A DNA stretch of 11,583 bases, taken from NCBI GenBank assembly GCA_900549945.1, contig URQJ01000046.1, positions 1 through 11,583 of the forward strand, written 5' to 3'. Positions 6,844-11,583 of the stretch are shown here, one piece after another. The stretch's first letter is position 1; each line of letters opens with the position of its first letter. The position numbers and the translations under genes are program-made. This DNA comes from an uncultured Oscillospiraceae bacterium (GTDB lineage Bacteria > Bacillota > Clostridia > Oscillospirales > Acutalibacteraceae). The notes beneath the pieces are model-generated. The model had not been told where the DNA came from and searched no databases. It saw only the letters and a list, made by a program, of their open reading frames with translations.

Positions 6844-7800
6844 ATGAACAAACCGCTGAGACATCTGGTCGACCCGCTCGACCTTTCGAAGGAGGAGACG
6901 CGGCGCTTGATCGACCTTGCGGACAGCATCGCCGACAACCGCGAGGCCTACGCCCACAAGTGCGAGGGGAAGATCCTCGCCACGCTGTTCTACGAGCCGA
7001 GCACGCGCACGCGCCTGAGCTTTGAATCCGCCATGATGCGTCTGGGCGGCAAGGTGCTTGGCTTTTCGAGCGCCGCGAGCAGCTCGGCCTCGAAGGGCGA
7101 GAGCGTTGCGGATACAATCCGCATGATCTCCTGCTATGCTGACGTCGCCGCGATGCGCCACAATAAGGAGGGCGCGCCGCGCATCGCCGCGCAGTATGCG
7201 GGCATCCCGGTTATCAACGCAGGCGACGGCGGGCACCAGCACCCGACACAGACGCTGACCGACCTTCTGACGATCCGCCGCGAGAAAAAGCGCCTTGACA
7301 ACCTGACGATCGGCTTGTGCGGCGACCTCAAGTTCGGCCGCACCGTGCATTCGCTGATCAAGTCGCTCGTGCGGTGGGACAACATCCGCTTCGTGTTCAT
7401 TTCGCCGGAGGAGCTGCGCATGCCGGGCTATATTCTCGACGAGGTCGTGAAGCCCTCGGGCTGCGACTACAAGGAGGTGCGCACGATGGACGAGGTCCTG
7501 CCGGAGCTGGACGTGCTCTACATGACCCGCGTGCAGCGCGAGCGCTTCTTCAACGAGGAGGATTACATCCGCTTAAAGGACAGCTTTATCCTGAGCGCCG
7601 AAAAAATGAAGCTCGCCGCGGACGACCTGATCGTTCTGCACCCGCTGCCGCGCGTCAATGAGATCGCGGTCGAGGTGGACAGCGACCCGCGCGCGAAGTA
7701 TTTCACGCAGGCGCAGAACGGCGTTTACGTGCGTATGGCGCTGATCCTGATGCTGCTCGGCATTGAACCCGGGCTTTTCGAGGAGGAGAAATCATGCTGA
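6844..7800 (+). CDS. pyrB: Aspartate carbamoyltransferase, catalytic chain
   Basis: Condenses carbamoyl phosphate with aspartate to carbamoyl aspartate, the second step of de novo pyrimidine synthesis, in the cytosol. The 318-residue protein has the carbamoyl-phosphate site [16 protein letters not shown] (from residue 49, with STRTR at 53-57), the [11 protein letters not shown] loop that completes the neighbouring subunit's active site, [11 protein letters not shown] (from residue 131), [12 protein letters not shown], the aspartate-side MTRVQRERF, and LHPLPR (265-270). The ATG at 6844 follows GAAAGGA. It overlaps pyrI by 7 nt, so catalytic and regulatory chains are co-translated. No promoter of its own is visible: transcription would have to read through the terminator at 6782-6812. 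The other pyr genes are not in the window. Confidence 0.97.
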   Translation: MNKPLRHLVDPLDLSKEETRRLIDLADSIADNREAYAHKCEGKILATLFYEPSTRTRLSFESAMMRLGGKVLGFSSAASSSASKGESVADTIRMISCYADVAAMRHNKEGAPRIAAQYAGIPVINAGDGGHQHPTQTLTDLLTIRREKKRLDNLTIGLCGDLKFGRTVHSLIKSLVRWDNIRFVFISPEELRMPGYILDEVVKPSGCDYKEVRTMDEVLPELDVLYMTRVQRERFFNEEDYIRLKDSFILSAEKMKLAADDLIVLHPLPRVNEIAVEVDSDPRAKYFTQAQNGVYVRMALILMLLGIEPGLFEEEKSC

Positions 7801-8222
7801 ACATCGACAGTATCCAAAACGGAATCGTGATCGACCACATTCAGGCCGGCAAGGGCATGCGCATCTATGAGCTTTTGGAGCTCGATAAGCTCGACTGCTG
7901 CGTCGCGATCATCAAAAATGCCCGCAGCAGCAAGCTCGGCCGCAAGGATATCATCAAGATCGAGGGCGAGCTCAGCATCAACTTCGATGTGCTCGGCTTC
8001 ATTGACAACCACATCACGGTCTGCACGATCCGCGACGGCGCGCTCGTCAAAAAGGAAAACATTGTGCTGCCGAAGCGCCTGAAAAACGTGATTCGATGCA
8101 GGAACCCGCGCTGCATCACGAGCTCGGAGGAGGGCGTTGACCAGATCTTCACGCTCTGCGACGAAAAAACGCACCGCTACCGCTGCATCTACTGCGAGCA
8201 GGAGTATAAGCACCATGCGTAA
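7794..8222 (+). CDS. pyrI: Aspartate carbamoyltransferase, regulatory chain
   Basis: Regulatory subunit that joins PyrB trimers into a dodecameric holoenzyme and binds nucleotide effectors (ATP and CTP/UTP in the enterobacterial enzyme). The 142-residue protein has the N-terminal allosteric domain with the nucleotide-binding stretch [20 protein letters not shown] and the C-terminal zinc domain with Cys102, Cys107, Cys131 and Cys134. The spacing C-x4-C-x23-C-x2-C is identical to that of the E. coli chain. It is slightly shorter than the E. coli protein, mainly at the N-terminus. The start lies within the pyrB end, with GAGGAGAAATC upstream; the end overlaps the next small gene by 8 nt. Having pyrI implies an allosterically regulated enzyme, unlike the PyrI-less enzyme of B. 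subtilis. Confidence 0.96.
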   Translation: MLNIDSIQNGIVIDHIQAGKGMRIYELLELDKLDCCVAIIKNARSSKLGRKDIIKIEGELSINFDVLGFIDNHITVCTIRDGALVKKENIVLPKRLKNVIRCRNPRCITSSEEGVDQIFTLCDEKTHRYRCIYCEQEYKHHA

Positions 8223-8424
8223 GGACGGCCGCGGGCGCGCGGCTGCCTTGCGGAAAAAGCGCAGAAACCGAGAGTTTCTGATCGCCTCGATCCTGACGGC
8301 GCTCAACCTGCTCGTGTCCTTGGCGCTCCGGGCGTCGGATCGGAAGCAGGCGCTGCAGGCGATCCGGAACGAGGAAAAGCTCACGCTGCTCTACACGGGC
8401 GAAAAAACGACCGAGACGGAGTGA
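8215..8424 (+). CDS. Small single-pass membrane protein of unknown function
   Basis: A 69-residue frame starting at the ATG in the last codons of pyrI, with AGGAG (8200-8204) 10 nt upstream, so it is well placed for coupled translation. The N-terminus is very basic (ten Arg/Lys in the first 19 residues), followed by one hydrophobic segment FLIASILTALNLLVSLAL (21-38) and then a polar, charged tail of about 30 residues. By the positive-inside rule the N-terminus should face the cytoplasm. Codon use matches the neighbours. It ends 37 nt before a terminator that closes the pyrBI unit, so it looks like the third gene of this operon. I recognise no family; a longer in-frame opening at 8137 lies inside pyrI and lacks a better binding site. 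Confidence 0.6.
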   Translation: MRKDGRGRAAALRKKRRNREFLIASILTALNLLVSLALRASDRKQALQAIRNEEKLTLLYTGEKTTETE

Positions 8425-8461
8425 GCTTCGATTCGGGCGGCGCCGAAAAACTGCAAAAAGC

Positions 8462-8494
8462 AAGGGCGCTGCCGTTTGAAAGCAGCGCCCTTTT
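8462..8494. terminator. Bidirectional intrinsic terminator between the pyrBI unit and the MATE gene
   Basis: AAGGGCGCTGC (8462-8472) pairs perfectly with GCAGCGCCCTT (8482-8492) around a 9-nt loop. On the + strand the stem runs into TTTT (8491-8494). On the - strand the complement of 8444-8461 supplies CTTGCTTTTTGCAGTTTTT-like T tracts. It lies between two convergent genes, closing the pyrB-pyrI-small ORF unit and the MATE gene at once. Confidence 0.88.
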
Positions 8495-8504
8495 GCTGGT
8501 AACG

Positions 8505-9917
8505 CTATTCCCCGCGCGGCTCGGATCTGCGCGGGCGGAAGCGGGCGGGGGCTGTAGGTAGCCGCGTGCCGTCCGCGCGGATATAGCGGCGGAGAATCAC
8601 AATAAACCAGATGAACAGAACCGTGCCTTTGGCAATGCTGGAGATACTGATGCTCCACCAAACGCCGTCAAGCCCGAGCACCGTGGCGCTGAGCAGGATG
8701 GAAAGCGGAATGCGGGCCGCGTTGCCGATCACGCCGACCAGCGAGGGCGGCATCGGGCGGCCGAGCCCCTGAAATGCGCCGGAGGAGGCGATTTCCAGAC
8801 ACATCAGGATCTGCGAAAAGCCCATGATGCGCAGGTAGCTCACGCCGATTTGCAGCACCTGCTCGTCGCCCTGAATGAAAATCTGCACCAGCGGCGCGGG
8901 AAATGCGATCAGCAGGACCGTGGTAAAGCAGCTCCAGAGGATCATCATGCCGATGGCGGTCCTAAAGCCCTTGTGGATGCGGTCCTTTTTGCCGGCGCCG
9001 AAGTTTTGGGCGATAAAGGCGTTGAGCGCGGTGGCGAAGCCCTCCGCCGTTGTGTAGGAGATGGATTCGATCTGCGAGCCGACCTTTTGTGCGGCGATGG
9101 CCGCATCGCCCCAGCCCGAAATGATGCGCGCGATAATCATGGAAAGCGCGGAAAAGAACATGCTCTGGATGGAAACCGGCAGGCCGATTTTCAGGATTTC
9201 CTTCCAGACCTGCCGCCGGCTGGCCCGCAGCAGATGGATGTGCGGGAAAAGCGCGGTTTCGCGGCGGGCCGCCAGCAGGAACATGACGGTTACGATCGCC
9301 TGCGCCAGAACGGTCGCGAGCGCGGCCCCGGCAACGCCCATCTGCGGGAAGGGGCCGACGCCGAAGATCATCAGCGGGTCCAAGATGATGTTGCCGACCA
9401 ATCCGACGGCGGTGGCCCGCAGCACCACGACGCTGCCGCCCATGGCGGTAAACAGGCCGGTGAAAATCTGATTAAAAAACGAGAATGCGAACCCGGCCGC
9501 CACAATAATCAGATAGGTGCGCGCATCCGCGATGACGGACGGGCTGCTCAGATTGAAGAAGGCGATCAGAGGGCCGTTCAGCAGAATGCAAAGGGCGGTG
9601 AAGAGGACCGCGAGCAGCGCGCCCATGTGGAAGGCGGCCTGCCCGTAGGCGGCGGCTCTTTCCGTGTTTTGCGCGCCCAGCTCGTGCGCGGCCTTGACCT
9701 GCCCGCCGAGGCGCGGGATCATGGCCAGACCGTTTGCAAGCCACAGGTACATGCCGGCGGCGCCTACAGCGGCCACCGCGTTCGACGATACGCGGCCGAT
9801 CCATATCATATCGGTCATGTTGTAGGCCATCTGGATCAGCGAGGTCGCCATGATGGGAAGTGCCAGACGGGTCAGGCTCCGGACGATGGAGCCCTCCAGC
9901 AAATCAACTTTTTTCAT
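8505..9917 (-). CDS. MATE-family multidrug/organic-cation antiporter
   Basis: A 470-residue polytopic inner-membrane protein of the MatE (NorM/DinF-like) family, normally coupling Na+ or H+ entry to export of cationic drugs or metabolites. The start MKKVDLLEGSIVRSLTRLALP is the typical family opening. The two homologous halves are visible: MATSLIQMAYNMTDMIWIGRV in the first and SIQSMFFSALSMIIARIISGWG in the second, with about 12 hydrophobic segments in all, and the loops GLFTAMGG and AFQGLGRPMPP in equivalent positions. The C-terminal 25 residues are basic and Pro/Arg-rich. The ATG at 9917 is preferred; its best ribosome binding site, AGGTG, lies about 14 nt upstream, which is weak. An open frame continues to 10304 but runs through the promoter and encodes nothing family-like. 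Substrate cannot be predicted. Confidence 0.93.
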   Translation of the reverse strand: MKKVDLLEGSIVRSLTRLALPIMATSLIQMAYNMTDMIWIGRVSSNAVAAVGAAGMYLWLANGLAMIPRLGGQVKAAHELGAQNTERAAAYGQAAFHMGALLAVLFTALCILLNGPLIAFFNLSSPSVIADARTYLIIVAAGFAFSFFNQIFTGLFTAMGGSVVVLRATAVGLVGNIILDPLMIFGVGPFPQMGVAGAALATVLAQAIVTVMFLLAARRETALFPHIHLLRASRRQVWKEILKIGLPVSIQSMFFSALSMIIARIISGWGDAAIAAQKVGSQIESISYTTAEGFATALNAFIAQNFGAGKKDRIHKGFRTAIGMMILWSCFTTVLLIAFPAPLVQIFIQGDEQVLQIGVSYLRIMGFSQILMCLEIASSGAFQGLGRPMPPSLVGVIGNAARIPLSILLSATVLGLDGVWWSISISSIAKGTVLFIWFIVILRRYIRADGTRLPTAPARFRPRRSEPRGE

Positions 9918-9971
9918 AAAAACGAGAACACCTGCCTGAAATCGAAATGCGCTGCAATCGAGCGTTCCAAC

Positions 9972-10000
9972 ATTATACCATAAGCGGCATGCGATTTCAC
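9972..10000 (-). promoter_or_regulatory. Predicted sigma-A promoter for the MATE gene
   Basis: On the minus strand, a perfect TATAAT (complement of 9972-9977) is preceded by the extended -10 TG and, 17 nt further upstream, by GTGAAA (complement of 9995-10000), a 4/6 match to TTGACA. The predicted start is near 9965, leaving an untranslated leader of about 48 nt. An AT-rich stretch lies just upstream of the -35 box. Confidence 0.7.
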
Positions 10001-10151
10001 CGGTTATCGAGGTTATTTTTAGAAAATATTCGAAAATGCGCGAAAGGGCATTTTTGTAAGCGCCGGCGGGTGAAAGCGCGTGGAAACCGGAGGGCATTGG
10101 AGCGCGGGCGGGGAATCCGCTGTAAAAAGTACAAAAGCCGCGCAAAACCGC

Positions 10152-10180
10152 TTGACTTTGCGCGGGGCATATGCTATGAT
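10152..10180 (+). promoter_or_regulatory. Predicted sigma-A promoter for rplU-prp-rpmA
   Basis: TTGACT (10152-10157), a 17-nt spacer and TATGAT (10175-10180) with the extended -10 TG at 10172-10173. The predicted start is near 10187, which coincides with the beginning of the structured leader before rplU. This is one of the closest consensus promoters in the window, as expected for ribosomal protein genes. Confidence 0.8.
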
Positions 10181-10186
10181 GGTAAA

Positions 10187-10250
10187 GCCGCTTATTGTGG
10201 GTTTCAAGCAGCCGCTTCCGCGGCCCACCCAGCGATAGCGAGTCTAAGGA
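10187..10250 (+). ncRNA. Putative ribosomal protein L21 leader RNA
   Basis: A stacked hairpin fills the short leader: CGCT (10189-10192) pairs with AGCG (10231-10234), GTGGG (10197-10201) with CCCAC (10224-10228), and CCGC (10212-10215) with GCGG (10220-10223) around a TTCC loop. The strand GTGGGTTTCAAGCAGCCGC and the tail AGCGATAGCGAG resemble, from memory, the L21 leader known upstream of rplU in Firmicutes, thought to mediate autoregulation by a ribosomal protein of the operon. It sits exactly between the predicted transcription start and the rplU ribosome binding site. The match could not be scored here; a covariance-model search would settle it. Confidence 0.7.
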
Positions 10251-10266
10251 AAAGGCAGGCAGAAAT

Positions 10267-10575
10267 ATGTTTGCAGTTATTGAAACGGGCGGTAAGCAGT
10301 ACAAGGTTCAGTACGGCGACGTCATCTATGTCGAAAAGCTCACGGCCAATGAAGACGAAACGGTCCAGTTCCCGGTCATCGCAGTCTGCGACGAGAACGG
10401 CACGAAGATCGGCGCTCCGTATGTTGAGGGCGCAAGCGTTACGGGCAAGGTTCTGAAGAACGGCAAGGCGAAGAAGGTTACGGTCTTTACCTACAAGCCG
10501 AAGAAGGGCGAGAAGCGCAAGATGGGCCACAGACAGCCCTACACGAAGATTCAGATTGAGGCCGTTCAGGGCTGA
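10267..10575 (+). CDS. rplU: 50S ribosomal protein L21
   Basis: A 102-residue structural protein of the large subunit that contacts 23S rRNA and L20. The start [18 protein letters not shown] and the C-terminal signature [20 protein letters not shown] are diagnostic, and the length is standard. The ATG at 10267 follows AAGGAAAAGGCAGG; an in-frame GTG opening at 10195 would add 24 residues translated from the leader RNA and is rejected. It heads the operon rplU-prp-rpmA and is followed 5 nt later by prp. Confidence 0.97.
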   Translation: MFAVIETGGKQYKVQYGDVIYVEKLTANEDETVQFPVIAVCDENGTKIGAPYVEGASVTGKVLKNGKAKKVTVFTYKPKKGEKRKMGHRQPYTKIQIEAVQG

Positions 10576-10580
10576 GCTGA

Positions 10581-10904
10581 ATGATTCGCGCTGAATTTTT
10601 TGCCGATGCGCAGGGGACGCTGCTCGGCTTTTCCGTGACCGGCCACGCCGGCCTTGCGGAAAGCGGGGAGGACATTCTCTGTGCGGCGGTTTCCTCGGCG
10701 GCGTATATGACGGTGAATACCGTTTTGGAGATCCTGCATATTGTGCCGGTTTCTCTGCGCGCGGAGGAGGGCGACATGCTGTTCCGCATATCGGAGCGGG
10801 ATGCGCGCCTGTGCACGACCTTGCTTTCCGGCTTTAAGCTGCATCTCCTCGGCCTTGAGGAGCAGTACCCGGAAAATCTCTGTGTATCCTACACGGAAGT
10901 CTGA
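10581..10904 (+). CDS. prp: Ribosomal-processing cysteine protease Prp
   Basis: Cysteine protease (YsxB family) that removes the N-terminal extension of ribosomal protein L27 in Firmicutes and related phyla; in Staphylococcus aureus this cleavage is essential. The 107-residue protein carries the catalytic dyad in its signature GHAGLAESGEDILCAAVSS: His22 and Cys34, the same positions as in the S. aureus enzyme. It begins 5 nt after the rplU stop and has no strong ribosome binding site of its own, so translation is probably coupled to rplU. It lies 24 nt upstream of its substrate gene rpmA, whose N-terminus has the expected extension. Identity is confident from the motif, length and position together. 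Confidence 0.95.
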   Translation: MIRAEFFADAQGTLLGFSVTGHAGLAESGEDILCAAVSSAAYMTVNTVLEILHIVPVSLRAEEGDMLFRISERDARLCTTLLSGFKLHLLGLEEQYPENLCVSYTEV

Positions 10905-10928
10905 ATCAAGTGAAAGGAAGGCTATAAA

Positions 10929-11213
10929 ATGCTTAAGATTAACATCCAGCTTTTTGCACATAAAAAAGGTATGGGTTCCACGAAGAACGGCCGCGATTCC
11001 GAGTCCAAGAGACTTGGCGTCAAGCGTGCGGACGGCCAGCATGTCCTTGCCGGCAACATTCTTGTCAAGCAGCGCGGCACGCATATCCATCCGGGTGAGA
11101 ACGTGGGCAGAGGCTCCGACGACTCTCTGTTTGCGCTCATCGACGGTCAGGTTCGCTTCGAGCGCATGGGCCGCGACCGCAAGAAGGTCAGCGTTTACTC
11201 CATCGAGCAGTAA
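10929..11213 (+). CDS. rpmA: 50S ribosomal protein L27 with cleavable N-terminal extension
   Basis: A 94-residue large-subunit protein whose mature N-terminus reaches toward the peptidyl transferase centre. The hallmark [21 protein letters not shown] is intact. The protein begins [14 protein letters not shown]: the nine to ten residues before HKKG are the Firmicutes-type extension, and the LQxFA-like end (here IQLFA) is the motif cut by Prp, encoded just upstream. By analogy with S. aureus the cut is after Ala10; the residue after the cut is His here rather than the Ser found there. The ATG at 10929 follows GAAAGGAAGG. Confidence 0.97.
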   Translation: MLKINIQLFAHKKGMGSTKNGRDSESKRLGVKRADGQHVLAGNILVKQRGTHIHPGENVGRGSDDSLFALIDGQVRFERMGRDRKKVSVYSIEQ

Positions 11214-11225
11214 TTTTTGACCTAG

Positions 11226-11249
11226 GGGGCATACTGGAGTTATCGCCCC
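11226..11249 (+). other. Hairpin directly after rpmA
   Basis: GGGGC (11226-11230) pairs with GCCCC (11245-11249), extended inside by ATA/TAT with a single bulged C and a loop of about 7 nt. No T tract follows, so it is not a standard terminator; it lies 13 nt after the rpmA stop and about 20 nt before a real terminator hairpin. It may stabilise the mRNA 3' end or form part of an obgE leader. Confidence 0.4.
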
Positions 11250-11267
11250 GAATACTTCGATGAAAAC

Positions 11268-11304
11268 GGGCTTCTTCGGTTTGCGGAGAGGCCCATTTTT
11301 ATTT
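11268..11304 (+). terminator. Intrinsic terminator between rpmA and obgE
   Basis: GGGCTTCTTC (11268-11277) pairs with GGAGAGGCCC (11285-11294) over ten positions with two T-G wobbles around a 7-nt loop, followed by ATTTTTATTT. It lies about 55 nt after rpmA and about 40 nt before obgE. No promoter is visible between it and obgE, so obgE may depend on read-through. Confidence 0.75.
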
Positions 11305-11345
11305 GGCCGCCGGCGGGGCCGAACAGGGAAAGGAAAGTATACGGT

Positions 11346-11583
11346 ATGTTTATTGATATTGCTAAGATCAAGGTAAAGGCGGGCGACGGCGGCGATGGGG
11401 CCGTCGCGTTCCACCGCGAAAAATACGTGGCCTCGGGCGGGCCGGACGGCGGCGACGGCGGCCGCGGCGGTGACATCGTGTTCCGCGTCGACGATAACCT
11501 CTCGACGCTCGCCGATTTCCGCTACAAGCGCAAGTACACGGCCGAGCGCGGCGAAAACGGCCGCGGCAAGCGGTGCGCCGGCA
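11346..11583 (+). CDS. obgE: GTPase ObgE, N-terminal part (cut by window edge)
   Basis: The frame opens at the ATG at 11346 and is still open at the window end, giving 79 residues. [26 protein letters not shown] and the Gly-rich [15 protein letters not shown] are the Obg-fold N-terminal domain of the Obg/CgtA GTPase, which binds 50S precursors and links ribosome assembly to growth and the stringent response; the G domain lies beyond the window. AAGGA (11330-11334) precedes the start by about 11 nt. The order L21-prp-L27-obgE is classical in Firmicutes and supports the call. Confidence 0.95.
   Translation, partial: MFIDIAKIKVKAGDGGDGAVAFHREKYVASGGPDGGDGGRGGDIVFRVDDNLSTLADFRYKRKYTAERGENGRGKRCAG

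Larger units (their letters stand above)
9918..10266. other. Divergent regulatory region between the MATE gene and rplU
   Basis: This gene-free interval holds the minus-strand MATE promoter (9972-10000), an AT-rich stretch upstream of it (about 10005-10037) that could act as an UP element, an AT-rich hairpin (AAAATGC 10033-10039 with GCATTTT 10048-10054), the plus-strand rplU promoter (10152-10180) and the L21-leader-like RNA (10187-10250). Between about 10056 and 10150 I see nothing recognisable. Confidence 0.7.

Noticed and set aside
8850..9983. A 377-codon open frame on the plus strand opposite the MATE gene
   Set aside because: Its composition (Gly, Gln, Asp, Arg, His) mirrors antisense of a GC-rich membrane-protein gene; the MATE frame on the minus strand has clear family features and a promoter.
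10033..10054. AT-rich hairpin (AAAATGC/GCATTTT) as a terminator
   Set aside because: The stem is only 7 mostly A-T pairs and lies in a divergent promoter region where no transcript needs ending; it more likely reflects an AT-rich UP-like stretch.
10195..10266. Longer L21 start at GTG 10195
   Set aside because: It would translate the leader hairpin; L21 proteins begin at MFAVI/MYAII, and the ribosome binding site lies before 10267.
9918..10304. N-terminal extension of the MATE protein to 599 residues
   Set aside because: The extension runs through the consensus promoter and on into the rplU leader and start; the family start MKKVDLLEGSIV is at 9917.

Overview
The window looks like chromosomal core sequence from a high-GC member of the Clostridia (Firmicutes/Bacillota), possibly Oscillospirales-like; this placement is an inference from content. 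The supporting signs are a ribosomal protein L27 with an N-terminal extension next to the Prp protease that removes it, an L21-leader-like RNA before rplU, the gene order rdgB-yhbY-nadD-yqeK-rsfS-leuS, strong AGGAGG-type ribosome binding sites, and sigma-A promoters of the form TTGAAA/TTGACT-N17-TATAAT with an extended -10 TG. Codons are strongly GC-biased, which produces many long antisense shadow frames.

Left block (1-5087, all +): the tail of an unidentified gene, then rdgB (nucleotide-pool cleaning), yhbY (ribosome assembly), nadD (NAD synthesis), yqeK (HD hydrolase of Ap4A type), rsfS (ribosome silencing) and leuS (leucyl-tRNA synthetase). Overlaps (rdgB/yhbY, nadD/yqeK) and short gaps suggest one transcription unit, with an apparent strong internal promoter inside yqeK that would serve rsfS-leuS separately. 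leuS has no room for a T-box leader.

Middle (5088-8492): a gene-free stretch of about 330 nt holding strong, partly competing hairpins, then a flavodoxin-fold oxidoreductase with a four-cysteine CX2CX2CX5C motif, yebC (with a promoter buried in the end of the preceding gene), an intrinsic terminator, and pyrB-pyrI (aspartate transcarbamoylase catalytic and regulatory chains). A 69-residue single-pass membrane protein of unknown function overlaps the end of pyrI. The block ends in a probable bidirectional terminator.

Right block (8493-11583): a MATE-family transporter on the minus strand, a divergent promoter region, then rplU (L21) - prp - rpmA (L27) and, beyond a terminator, the start of obgE (cut by the window edge). 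Prp matures L27, and ObgE is a 50S-assembly GTPase, so this is a large-subunit biogenesis cluster.

I found no mobile element, CRISPR array, tRNA or rRNA and no clearly novel system. The points most worth a second look are the intragenic promoters, the terminator placed just before promoter-less pyrBI, the competing hairpins before the flavoprotein gene and the pyrI-coupled small membrane protein.
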